NCBI GenBank assembly: GCA_012845835.1
Contig: JABAKD010000023.1
Coordinates: forward strand, 22,321,108-22,385,107
DNA length: 64,000 nt
Direction of reading: 5' to 3'
Origin: Undaria pinnatifida
Lineage: Eukaryota; Sar; Phaeophyceae; Laminariales; Alariaceae
In this document: piece after piece, positions 41,861-52,510 of the stretch
Position numbering within the stretch: the first letter of the stretch is position 1
How the letters are laid out: each line of letters starts with the position of its first letter
Position numbers and translations under genes: made by a program
The notes under the pieces: model-generated
Seen by the model: only the letters and a program-made list of their open reading frames with translations
Told to the model about the DNA's origin: nothing
Database searches by the model: none

Positions 41861-42284
41861 TGTTCGTGATAGCGGCCGTGTGTATCGACTGAGTTGCGGT
41901 AGAAAATCTGATTGGGTGATTTGAATAGCGGAACTGTCGATCTGAGGTTGCCGAGCACATAGGAATACTCTTTGTGGTGCTGCGGTAGTTCGGTAGATTG
42001 TACACACCTAAGGGTTATACATTGGGCCGTAGGAGTATGTACGGTACATCGGACAATTGTCAGGTAGAATACTCCCGTATTGTTGCTAGAGGTCGGATTA
42101 ACGGCTTATTGCCGTGATCGGTACGTTGCATTGGTCCGATTGTGTGCATCTTTCCGAAGTGGCGTGGGAGCTCGCAGCCTTTGTGCTCGCCCCACTCGTT
42201 CACTCCACTGCCCGACCTGTCTCTCCAGACCAAGGTCTCATTAATACAATATCTCTTTCTGCAGAAGTCACGGATTTACCAACA
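41861..42284 (+). repeat. Outer element left LTR
   Basis: 424 bp. TG...CA ends. It contains GAATACTCTTTGTGGTGCTG and TACGGTACATCGGACAATTG. Confidence 0.9.
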
Positions 42285-42295
42285 CGCTATAGCGC
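42285..42295 (+). promoter_or_regulatory. Putative primer-binding region, palindromic
   Basis: CGCTATAGCGC lies directly after the left LTR, and the same 11 bases follow the inner element's left LTR (50306-50296, minus). There is no TGG start. CGCTATAGCG is a perfect palindrome. Conservation suggests a priming or packaging signal. Confidence 0.4.
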
Positions 42296-42369
42296 ATCAG
42301 TCGGCTGCTGCTTCGTCCCCCTAGACTTGCTCGACTGGTCTGTCGAGGAAGGCTTGATCACCCTGCCTC

Positions 42370-43890
42370 ATGATGGCTGAACTTGGGAACGAGAATCCTG
42401 CGGTCAGCCCATCTCAGGATGGATCGCAGGAGGTTGTTGATAGGATGGGTTCCTTAGAGACACAGTTGTCTGAGCTTGCGACTCTAGTGTCACCTCAGCA
42501 AGATCTACTTAAGTCGCTCGTTGAGATGCAGCAAGGAAAGGAAGTGAAGGCCTCCGGTTCTGAGCGTGTTGCACCTAGAGACACCGGACTAGAGGCTGAT
42601 GCGCACCAATTGGGTGCCACCGGTGGGGTCGCGGGAAGTACGGGCGGTGATGCCTAAGGCTTTGGCGTGTCCAGCATGCGGGTTGGGAGTAGCAGTGTTA
42701 GCTCAGGCTTGAACCCCCATGTATCTGCTGAAAATCGTTCCTTTGTTCCTGCAGTAAACTTTGGTTCGATTCACGGGACTGTCGGTAGGGCTGTTGTAGG
42801 TAGCCAGTCCGCTGTTCCGCCCGCTCCTTCTATGTCGAGTGAGTGGTGGGAAAAGGTCGCCAGTGGAAACACACTGATTCCTGGGGCTGACATTACTGAC
42901 ACAGGAGAGAAGTTGGGTAGGGGTCCTTTTAAAGTTCCCAAATCTCCTGTTTATGGCAGCAGCGACGTGTCATACCCCTCATGGTCGTAGAACTTTCTGC
43001 TGAGTGCTCGACACAACCTGTATGAGGCGTTTGTTTCCGAGATTGAGATTTCGATCGCAGACGTTGGTTTTGACTTGACCTCTTGGTCAAAGGGTTTCAA
43101 TGTGGGTGTGATTCCTCAGGCGGAGATGGCTTGGTGGTTTCTATTCGACTGCTTGAAGAAGGATAGTCTGAAAACCATGGCGAGGCACGCTAGTTTCCCC
43201 AGCAAGGCGTTTCGTGTGCTAAAGGATCATTTTCTGCCGTTGAGCCAGAGTCAGATTCGTGTGCAGGAGGAGAAACTGAAGTCGCGCATGCGTTCGAACG
43301 AAAATCCCGCAACCTTCTTTTCATCCATGAGAGAGACGCTTGGTGTTCTGCAAATGCTTGAAGTCAAGAAAGATGACAGGGAGGTGTGCAATCTGATGCT
43401 TGAAGGGCTGTCGCACGAGTTCAAGATTTTGCGTGAGACTCTTGTGGTGTTCTGTCCCAATGACCCATCGTTCATCGAGACTAAAGTGCGTGGGCATTAC
43501 CTAGACTTGCAGGCACAGGGTGGTTCGAAGAAGCACAGTAGTGTTGCTCTGGTGTCTAGGACTGAGAGCAAGAGTAGTAAGAAGCACAACAAGCCGAAGT
43601 CTAACTCCGAGTCTGCTTCGTCCAAGAAAAAGACTTTTCAGGGGAAGTGTTTCAAGTGTGGGGAGAAGGGTCACTTGAGAAAGGACTGCCTGGCAACATC
43701 GCTCATCCCACACAGACTGGGAAATCCGAGGCCGACGACGATGAGAGCGGTGAGAAGTCTGGCGTTTCATATTTGAAGTGTCTGCTAGCACGCCGGAATG
43801 ATGTGATTGTGCAGGCATGTGAAGAATTGGGCAGTGTGATGTATGATGTTTCTGGTTTGAAGTGTCTGGCTAACTTCACGAGATGATCTG
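42370..43890 (+). pseudogene. Outer copia Gag with CCHC knuckle
   Basis: Begins MMAELGNENPAVSPSQDGSQ, continues with a coiled-coil-like stretch (VVDRMGSLETQLSELATLVS) and the copia UBN2-like capsid (FLPLSQSQIRVQEEKLKS, MLEVKKDDREVCNLMLEGLS). It ends in CFKCGEKGHLRKDC, a zinc knuckle near 43649-43690. In-frame stops lie at 42655-42657 and 42988-42990, with a frameshift just after the knuckle, near 43700. Intact relatives form the virus-like particle in the cytoplasm. The inner element carries a close homologue. Confidence 0.85.
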
Positions 43891-44450
43891 ATTTTGAGTG
43901 CTGTCAACAAGGATATGACTATGAACGCTGTTAACAAGTCTAAGTATTTCGAGGATTGGTATGCGGACACGGGCACTACTTTTTACATGACAGATTATCT
44001 CGCTTGCATGAAGGATTTGAAGCCTTGCCAGAAGAACGTTAACGGGATCGGTGGCGTGTCTTGCGAGGTAAAATTCTCTGGAACACTGGAGTTGGTTTTT
44101 GTGACTGCTGACAACGAGTTTACAGTAGAGCTGAAGAACTTGTTGTACTCCCCCAACTTGGGATACAACCTATTTTCTCCGAGCGTAGAGTTTGATGGCG
44201 ATTCATGGAATGGTCTTGGTGGTCCCGATGGTGTTATGACTGCTTTTTAAGGACAAGTCACCTTTCAAAACTTCGATGGCATGCTCATTGCGACTGCGTA
44301 TCGCCTAGGAGAAGACTCTATTGGTACGGTGTTGGCTGCCCTTACTCCTTCAAACCCCAAACATGAAACCACGATGGATGCGAACGAGTTCCACAACATT
44401 TATGCTCATTCGCACGAGGGATTGCTTCGTACTACCGCAAAGCGACTAGG
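43891..44450 (+). pseudogene. Outer copia protease and integrase zinc-finger start
   Basis: Reads DWYADTGTTFYMTD, the copia aspartic protease D-T-G, followed by VNGIGGVSCEVKFSGTLELV and LLYSPNLGYNLFSPS. A TAA at 44248-44250 interrupts it. The frame then gives FHNIYAHSHEGLLRTTAKRL, the first two His ligands of the integrase HHCC finger, and stops at the inner element's target site CTAGG (44446-44450). The two Cys ligands lie beyond the insertion at about 50870. Confidence 0.85.
44446..44450. repeat. Target-site duplication CTAGG (inner element)
   Basis: CTAGG at 44446-44450 and 50839-50843 flank the inner copia. Removing one copy and the insert restores the reading of the outer integrase (TAKRLG, then TELVGDMHAC). 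Confidence 0.9.
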
Positions 44451-44982
44451 TGATGGTAAATCAGTGGCTTCTGGAGAAAGGTATTATATTAGAGAGACCA
44501 ATGTCTGGAGAGACAGGTCAGAAAGTGGAGTGGGTCATGTGGGCCAACTCTCCACAGCCCAGTAACAACCGCTCGTAGTCGAATACCTAAACCTCCTCGC
44601 ATAGTGCCTACTCGTACATACTCGTGGGACTGCTCGTGAGTGATACCACGAGACGATCCCAGTAACTTACCTCCGTGACACAACGTATGTAACTGTAACT
44701 TATTGCTAGGCTGTTCGTTGAGACAAGCTATATCGTGTTAGCAACACTACAGGAATGTTCCTACTCGTCAATATGTCCAACGTACCGACATACCAACGTA
44801 CCGTACACACCACTACGGTCCGATGTATAACTCGTGCACATGTACAATCTACCGAAGTACCGTAGCACCACAAGAAGAGTATTCTGGTACAACAACATAC
44901 AATCAACAGTTCTGCTATTCAAACCAACCAATCAGAGTTTCACCGCAGTACAGTTGATACATACATGCCGCTATCACGAACA
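44451..44982 (-). repeat. Inner element 3' LTR
   Basis: 532 bp. Plus strand TGATGGTAAATCAGTGGC to CCGCTATCACGAACA. It differs from its partner at about five bases. Confidence 0.9.
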
Positions 44983-45057
44983 CCCTCCCTAGGGGCTGTT
45001 GTATCTACCAGACCAAATACATATCAAACAAAAACAAAAACAAAACGACTCAGACTT

Positions 45058-46362
45058 CTACTTCTTGATACCAAGCGCAAAGTCGCGGTGAACTTCAAAA
45101 AGATCTCTCGGCAACGCCTTCGTGAGGATGTCCGCGTGTTGTTTCTCGCTGGGGACGTGGGTGACTTCGATCACACCCTCCTCGGTCAAATTCCTAAGAA
45201 AGTAGTGCCTCACATCGATGTGCTTAATCCTACTCGAGCTCAGCGGGTTCTCTGCGAGCGCAATCGCCCCCTCGTTGTCTTCAAGGACATCCATCTTACG
45301 AGGCTTCGCACTAGGCCTCAGGAACTGAAGCATTCCGTTTACAAACAGAGCCTCCTTTACACCATCTCCCATAGCAAGATACTCTGCTTCTGAAGTTGAC
45401 TGTGAAACGCATTTCTGCGTCCTAGAAATCCAAACTACAAGCATCGCCGCCACGAAAACCATCGCACCCGAAACTGATCTACGGTCAGTGGCCCTACTTG
45501 CAAAGTCAGCATCTACATACACCAACGTGCCTGCGTCTACCGAACTATCCTGCTTGAACTTCAAAGTCAGATGCGCCGTTTCCAGAAGATAATTGAGAAT
45601 CTTCTGAGCTGCCTTCCAGTGGCTCCTCTTTGGTTCGTGAGAGTGCCTCGCCACCGCCCGCACAGCATTCGCGATGTCGGGTCTTGTCTGGCTGGCGATC
45701 CACATCAGGCTCCCCACCGCCTCTCGGAACGGCACATCTCCTGCCCCCTCATCCTCCATCACGGACCTGTTATCATTGGCAAGGGAAGCAGGGATCGAGC
45801 TGGTGCGACATATATTGAATCTCTCGAGAACACTCCTGATATAACTTTCCTGAGAAATCTCAATCGTACCAGCCTCACGGTCGCGAATATATTCACAACC
45901 TAGAAAGAACTTGACCTCCCCCAAGTCCTTCGTAGGAAGAGAGTCGCCTAGTGCTGCCACAACCACCTTGGCAAGGCTCTTACTTCCTGCATACAGAATG
46001 TCATCCACGTGGATCGCGACCATCCCCAATACCTCGTCTCCCATCATGAAACGCAGGACACAGGGGTCAGACATTGACTGCTCAAAACCAATCCTCTTCA
46101 GTTCCGACACCAGCCTCTTGTAAAATGTCCTAGAAGCCTGCTTCAATCCGTACAAACTCTTGTTCAAACGGACAACCTTTCCTGACATCGACCCGCAGCC
46201 AGGAGGCAACTTCATGAACACCTCGTGATCCAATTCCGACTGAACAAATGCTTGCTCAATATCCCAGTGGGGTACTTCCAAATTGTACAAACACGCCAAC
46301 ACTATCAGCAATCGTAAAGATGCAGCATTTGCGGTAGGCGAGAATGTCTCAAGATAATCCAC
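45058..46362 (-). pseudogene. Inner copia reverse transcriptase and RNase H
   Basis: An open run of 434 codons. RT: VDYLETFSPTANAASLRLL, WDIEQAFVQSELDHEVFMKL (first catalytic Asp), LYGLKQASRTFYKRL, and VAIHVDDILYAG near 46001-46030, the copia Y/H-V-D-D active site. RNase H: LVYVDADFASRATDRRSVSG, QSTSEAEYLAMGDGVKEAL, LEDNEGAIALAENP, RIKHIDVRHYFLRN, EKQHADILTKALP. All catalytic acids I can place are present. Length and order are normal for copia. It is separated from the upstream part only by TAA at 46363-46365, where the outer copy has TAT, so the lesion is a single base. Confidence 0.9.
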
Positions 46363-46365
46363 ACC

Positions 46366-47510
46366 TTACTTCTGTTTAAAGCCCTTCGCTACAAGCCTAG
46401 CCTTGGCCTTCACTATATTTCCTGTTTCGTCTGCTTTCCACTTAAAAACCCATCTAGCATCAATCACATTACAGCCTATCGGGACTTTTATTGCCAACGT
46501 GAACGTTCCTGCTCTTATCAAGCCTTCAATTTCGGCAGACCTGGCTCCTTCCCAAATCTTAGCGTACTTCGAACGCTGGGCTTCCTGATAATTACCAGGC
46601 TCCGATTCTACATCCTGAACCAGTTCTTTCGGCAATTCCGTCTCATCACCTGCTCTCTGCTCCGACAACAATGAGTACACGACCTCTGTCGCGAAGATGG
46701 GTCCTAGGGTGGCCATGAGGCCGGGTACACTCTGCTGGTTGACTGCACGAGTTTGCGCGCGAGTCCTACCTTCTCTCACTTCATCATTTTCACGCGCGGA
46801 AGTATTAAAGTCAGCAAGCTCGGCCACATGCCGCGGACGACGAGCGGCTGGAGGGGATGCCTCCGCCTCTACCAGTCCTTCCGACCCAATCGACTCTTCA
46901 TCATCATGCCCTCCCTGCCCCATCGACTCTACCTCATCATCCCCTCCCAGATCCCCCATCTCTACCTCTCCTGATTCCTGCCCTCCCTGGCCCTCCCCGT
47001 CATTCACAGGCGAAGACACAGAAGGAGCTACACTACCAGAAGAAATGTTCACGGGGGCAGACGGTTCAGCAGGGGAAGATGGAACAGAAAAGGACGGGCC
47101 TATACTACCTGCGCCAACACTCTCAACCTCCTCGACTCCCGCACCAGAGGGCACGGCATCACGTTTCAAAAGTGTGTGAGCGACTCCTCTTCCCACAAGC
47201 GGCCATATATCGGTTTCAACATCGTCGTCACTATCCTCCCCTCCCTCCTCTGCTACCTCTATCGGCAAAGAAGGTTGCAGCGGAGGGAGCTGTGACGGCA
47301 GCACCTCCCACGTCACATCCCTCGTTTCTTGAATAGTACCAGCCCTCGTAAGTACTCTATGACAATCACGCGGGTGGTCTCTCGAAGGACCGACATAGAA
47401 ACAACTCTCACCCTTCGGCAGCAGCTTTGACGGTCGCTGCCACCTACAGTAGGCGGGCTTCAAACACGGATACGGTCTAGCGGGACGAGGTTTCACCATA
47501 CCACATTTCA
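46366..47510 (-). pseudogene. Inner copia integrase C-terminal region and RT start
   Basis: Reads MVKPRPARPYPCLKPAYCRW, KLLPKGESCFYVGPSRDH, then a long acidic, Ser/Gly-rich linker (EEGGEDSDDDVETDIWPL, QGGQESGEVEMGDLGGDDEV). It ends with the RT entry ARSAEIEGLIRAGTFTLAIK and NVIDARWVFKWKADETGNIV. The frame is shifted +1 relative to the integrase core upstream (near 47500). The outer element has the same shift at the same point. Confidence 0.85.
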
Positions 47511-49549
47511 TACGGCGATTTGGATTCAGGGTTAGCAGAACACGCAGTGTGGTCCATCGCTTCGCAAGCCCAGTGCATAGCCTCAGCCCAGAGTTTATCA
47601 GTCTTAGGTAACTGTACATGCCCAAAAAGAACTTTAGCTTGAATACGAGCCGCCATCGCGGCCTCCTCTATCAATCCAAGCCCACGCTCTGCAACACCAT
47701 TATATTGCGGACTATAAGCCGGTGTGAACTCTTGTTTGATCAAAAGCTCGTTGCACACAGATTCAAACTCCCCCCCGAAAAACACCCCACCATTGTCAGA
47801 CCTAACAATCTCAACCTATGACGGGACACCATCAGCACGCACACTCGCAGGAAAACTCCGGAAAGCACTCCCAGCGTCTGATTTATTTTTCAGGAAATAC
47901 AGCCATGCACGTCTCGTGAAATCATCCTTCACAATCATGGGGTAATGTTTTTCCCCTACGGACGCAATGTCCTTCCTTCCTCCCAGGTCAACAAAAACTC
48001 TGCCCAACTTTTTATCCGATCGAGTTTTAGTTTCCCGAACGATTCCTTTCCGAATAGCCTTCGACATCGAACACCCTGAACAAGCATGCATGTCACCAAC
48101 CAACTTGGTATCTAATCGCTTTGCAGTAGTGCGAAGCAGACCCTCGTGCGAATGTGCATAAATATTGTGGAAATCGTTGATATCCATCGTAGTTTCATGC
48201 TTGGGGTTGGCGGGAGTGAGAGCAGCCAACACCGTACCAACAGAGGCTTCTCCTAGGCGATACGCAGACGCAATCAGCATGCCATCGAAGTTCTGAAAAG
48301 TTACTTGTCCATTGAATGCAGTCATAACACCATTAGGACCACCAAGACCATTCCATGACTCACCATCAAACTCTGCACTCGGAGAAAAGAGATTATACCG
48401 CAAGTTGGGAGAGTACAATACGTTCTTCAATTCCACGGAGAACTCACTGTCAGCAGTCACAAATACCAAGTCTAGCGTTCCGGAGTAAGCTACTTCACAA
48501 GACACGCCACCAATTCCATTCACACTTCTGTGGCAAGGCTTCAAGTCTCTCATGCAAGACAGGGAATCAGTCATGTGATATGAAGTGCCTGTGTCAGCAT
48601 ACCAATCCTCGACATATCTAGCCTTGTTGACAGCTTTCAGGATCATATCATTACTGACGGCGCTCATAATCAGATCATCACGGGACGTCATCAGACACTT
48701 CAGACCAGAGACATCATACCACATCCTACTCAAATCATCACACGCCTTCAAGACCACTTCCTTACGATATGCTGCAAGCAACACCTTTTGGCAGTCATCA
48801 CTCATGCGGTAACTACCATTTCTGCACACCAGATCCGAATCAGGAATAGCACACTGCTCACCGCTCTCATTCTCGTCGGCCTCGGGCTTTCCAGTCTGGG
48901 AAGGATGAGGGATGATGCGAGCCTTGCAGTCGAGCTTCATGTGACCCACCTCCCCACACTTGTAACACCTCCCCTGAAAAGACTTCTTCGAGGAATCAGA
49001 CTCAGAGTTAGACTTCTGCTTGTTGTGCTTCTTGAAGTTACTCTTCTTCTTCGCAGGCCTAGACACCAGAGCAACACTATTCTGCTTCTTAGAACCACCC
49101 TGTGCTTGCAAGTCTAGGTACCGCCCACGCACTTTGGTCTCGATGAAAGAGGGGTCATTCGAACAGAACACCACAAGAGTCTCACGTAAAGTCTTGCACT
49201 CGGGGGACAGTCCTTCCAGCATGAGATTGCACACTTCACGATCATCCTTCGTTACTTCAAGCATGGTCAACACACCAAGCGTCTCTCTGATGGATGAAAA
49301 GGAAGTTGTGGGATTCTCGTGGGGACGCATGCGCAGAGACTTCAGTTTTTCTTCCTGCACTCGAATTTGACTCTGACTCAACGGTAGAAAGTGATCCTTG
49401 AGCGCGCGAAAAGCCTTATACGGGGAACCAGCTTGCCTTGCCATGTTTTTGTGGCTGTCTTTCTGCAAGCAGTCGAACAGAACCCACCAAGCAATCTCAT
49501 GCTGACGCAGTACACCAACGCTGTATCCCTTCTCTACCCAAGGGGTCAA
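47477..49549 (-). pseudogene. Inner copia capsid end, knuckle, protease and integrase core
   Basis: Capsid: FLPLSQSQIRVQEEKLKSLR, MLEVTKDDREVCNLMLEGLS. Knuckle: CYKCGEVGHMKLDC near 48930-48970. Protease: DWYADTGTSYHMTD near 48590. Integrase finger: FHNIYAHSHEGLLRT, GDMHACSGC (HHCC complete). Integrase core: RVFVDLGGRKD, then TAG at 47816-47818, then VEIVRSDNGGMFFGGEFE and YSPQYNGVAERGLGLIEEAA, which gives the D, D and 35-spaced E. One stop and the downstream frameshift are the only lesions seen. Confidence 0.9.
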
Positions 49550-49570
49550 GTCGAAATTAACGTCGGCGAT

Positions 49571-50218
49571 TTAAATGTCGATATCACAGGTGAACGGCTC
49601 GCTCAGATTGTAGTGACGAGCTTTGAGCAGAAAATTCTGCGACCATGAAGGATACGATACATCAGTACCGATAAATTCAGGAGCCTTGGGAACTTTCTTG
49701 AAAAGACCCCCACCCAAGCTCTCCCCCGAACTACTGTTAGCCGCTGGGATCAGTGTGTTCCCACTAGCGACTTTTCCCCACCACTCACTTGCTGAGGTAG
49801 TGGGCGGAACAGAGGACTGGCTACCTAAAGCCCCACCAACAGTCCCGTCAACCGAACCAAAGTTTACTGCAGGAACAGAGGAACGATTCTCATCAGAAAC
49901 ATGCGGGTTCAAGCCTGGGTCTACAACACCCCTACTCCCTAGGGTATCGCCTCCCGTACTCCCCGCGGTCCTACCGGCGGCACCCGATTGGTGCACACCA
50001 GACTCTAGTTCGATGCCTCGCGGTGCAGCACGCGAACTAGAGGACTCCACATTCTCCCTCTGGTGTGTCTCAACAACTGTCTGGAGCATCTGCTGCTGGT
50101 TAGAAAACATATCCAGCATTTGAGACACTCGAGACTCTATGGAATCCATTCTCTCACCAAAGCCCTGCGGGTCACCCTGTTGGTTTGCCGCAGGGTCACC
50201 TCCCTCCTGTTCAGCCAT
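49571..50218 (-). pseudogene. Inner copia Gag N-terminal part
   Basis: Starts MAEQEGGDPAANQQGDPQGF shortly after the LTR, then MDSIESRVSQMLDMFSNQQQ (coiled-coil-like), a Gly/Ser-rich linker and SWSQNFLLKARHYNLSEPF. It ends at TAA 49571-49573; reading on in the same frame gives IADVNFDLTPWVEKGYSVG, so a single nonsense codon splits the capsid. The start is chosen by homology with 42370 in the outer element. Confidence 0.88.
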
Positions 50219-50306
50219 GACGAGGCCAGTTGATCAAGCCGCCCTCACAGTCTCGTCGAACACAGTCCAGGGGGACGTACAGCAGTCGACCGATAGCGCT
50301 ATAGCG

Positions 50307-50838
50307 TGTTGGTAAATCAGTGGCTTCTGGAGAAAGGTATTATATTAGAGAGACCAATGTCTGGAGAGACAGGTCAGAAAGTGGAGTGGGTCATGTGGGC
50401 CAACTCTCCACAGCCCAGTAACAACCGCTCGTAGTCGAATACCTAGACCTCCTCGCATAGTGCCTACTTGTACATACTCGTGGGACTGCTCGTGAGTGAT
50501 ACCACGAGACGATCCCAGTAACTTACTTCCGTGACACAACGTATGTAACTGTGACTTATTGCTAGGCTGTTCGTTGAGACAAGCTATATCGTGTTAGCAA
50601 CACTACAGGAATGTTCCTACTCGTCAATATGTCCAACGTACCGACATACCAACGTACCGTACACACCACTACGGTCCGATGTATAACTCGTGCACATGTA
50701 CAATCTACCGAAGTACCGTAGCACCACAAGAAGAGTATTCTGGTACAACAACATACAATCAACAGTTCTGCTATTCAAACCAACCAATCAGAGTTTCACC
50801 GCAGTACAGTTGATACATACATGCCGCTATCACGAACA
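50307..50838 (-). repeat. Inner element 5' LTR
   Basis: 532 bp. Followed (minus) by the palindrome CGCTATAGCGC and then the Gag leader. Confidence 0.9.
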
Positions 50839-50843
50839 CTAGG

Positions 50844-51460
50844 TACCGAGTTGGTTGGTGACATGCATGCTTGTACGGGATGTTCAATGTCGAAGGCTAC
50901 TAGGAAAGGAATTTCTCATGAAACTAAACGAAGTTCAGATAAAAAAGTTGGGCAGAGTTTTTTTTGTTGACCTGGGAGAGAGGAAGGACGTTGCGTCCGT
51001 AGGGGGTAAACATTACCCCATGATTGTGAAGGATGATTTCACAAGGTGTGCATTGATGTATTTCTTGATAAATAAAACAGACGCTGGCAGTACTTTCCGA
51101 AGTTTTCTTGCGAGTGTGCGTGCTGATGGGATCCCATCATTGGTTGGGATAGTTAGATCTGACAATGGAGGGGAGTTTTTCAGGGGGGAATTCGCATCTG
51201 TGTGCAATGAGCTTTTGATCCAACAAGAGTTCACTCCGGCTTATAGTCCGCAATATAATGATGTTGCAGAGCGTGGGTTGGGATTGATTGAGGAGGCTGC
51301 GATTGCGGCTCGTATTCAGGCTAAAGTTTTTCTTGGGCATGTGCAATTACCTAAGACTAACAAACTCTGGGCTGAAGATATGCACTGGGCTTGCAAAGCA
51401 ATGAACCACACCGCATGTTCTGCTAACCCTTACTCTAAGTCAACGTATGAGATGTGATAT
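50844..51460 (+). pseudogene. Outer copia integrase core, after the nested insert
   Basis: Continues the integrase with GDMHACTGCSM (last two zinc ligands, frame 3) and, in the 50855-51457 frame, RVFFVDLGERKDVASVG, GIVRSDNGGEFFRGEFA and YSPQYNDVAERGLGLIEEAA, the D,D-35-E triad. It ends STYEM at TGA (Trp in the inner copy reads TGG). The sense frame then shifts +1, exactly as in the inner element. Confidence 0.85.
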
Positions 51461-52510
51461 GGTCAAACCTCGTCCTGCTAGACCGTATCCGTTTTTGAAA
51501 CCGGCGTACTGCAGGTGGCAGCGACCGTCGAAGCTGTTACCGAAGGGTGAGAGTTGCTTTATGTCGGTCCTTCGAGAGACCACCGCCGTGATTGTCATAG
51601 AGTACTTACGAGGGCTGGGACTATTCAGGAAACGGGAGATGTGACGTGGGAGGTGTTACCGTCACAGCTCCCTCCACTGCAACCTTCCTTGCCGATAGAG
51701 GTCGCAGAAGAGGGAGGGGAGGAAAGTGACGACGATGTAGAAGCCGAGGTATGGCCGGTTGTTGGGAGAGGAGTTGCCCACACACTTTTAAGACGTGATG
51801 TAACGGCTTCTGGTGCAGGAATCGATGAGATTGTCAGTGTTGATGCAGGCAGTGTAAGCCAATCCCCCTCTGTTCCATCTTCCCCCTCTGAACCGTCTTC
51901 GCCCGTGAACAATTGCTCTGATAGAGCAGCTCCCTTTGTGTCTTCTCCAACGCCTGAGACTGATGGGGAGGGGCAGGGAGGGCAGGAGGCAGGGGAGGTA
52001 GAGATGGGGAATCCGGGAGGGGATGATGAGGTAGAGTCGATGGGGCAGGGAGGGCATGATGATGTAGAGTCGGTTGGATCGGGAGGGCCGGTAGAGGCGG
52101 AGGCACCCCTCCAGCCGCTCGTCGTTCGCGGCATGTCGCTGAGCTTGCTGACTTTAATACTCCTGCGCGTGAGAATGATGAAGTAAGACGGTAGAACTCG
52201 CGCGCAAACCTGTGCAGTTAACCAGCAGAGCGTACCCGGCCTTGAGGCCACCCTAGGATCCATCTCCGCATCAGAGGTAGTATATGCGCTTGTAGCTGAG
52301 CAGAGAGCAGGTGACGAAATCGAATTGCCGAAAGAACTGGTTCAGGATGTTGAGTTAGAGCCTGGTAGCTATCAAGGAGCTCAGCAATCAAAGTACGCCA
52401 AGATTTGGGAGGTAGCCAGGTCTGCCCAAATTGAAGGCTTGATAAGAGCAGGAACGTTCACGTCAGCAGTAAAGGTCCCAGTAGGCTGTAATGTGATTCA
52501 TGCTAGCTAG
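51447..52510 (+). pseudogene. Outer copia integrase tail, acidic linker and RT entry
   Basis: VKPRPARPYPFLKPAYCRWQ, then a frameshift near 51555 to LYVGPSRDHRRDCHRVLTRA, an acidic linker (EEGGEESDDDVEAEVWPVVG), a further break near 52190, and QSKYAKIWEVARSAQIEGLI, GTFTSAVKVPVGCNVI. More damaged than the inner copy. Confidence 0.8.

Larger units (their letters stand above)
44451..50838 (-). mobile_element. Inner Ty1/copia LTR retrotransposon, nearly complete
   Basis: 6388 bp, inserted in the outer element in opposite orientation. Its LTRs are 532 bp each (44451-44982 and 50307-50838) and differ at about five positions, so it is younger than its host. It starts (minus) TGTTCGTGATAGCGGC, ends ACCAACA (mutated to ACCATCA in one copy), and carries a polypurine tract read as CCCTCCCT on the plus strand at 44983-44990. 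Polyprotein order is gag, protease, integrase, RT, RNase H, with three stops and one frameshift. Confidence 0.92.

Noticed and set aside
44451-50838. Assembly duplication explaining the two similar copia sequences
   Set aside because: The inner copy has opposite orientation, its own LTRs, a precise 5-bp target duplication, and differs from the outer copy at many coding positions.
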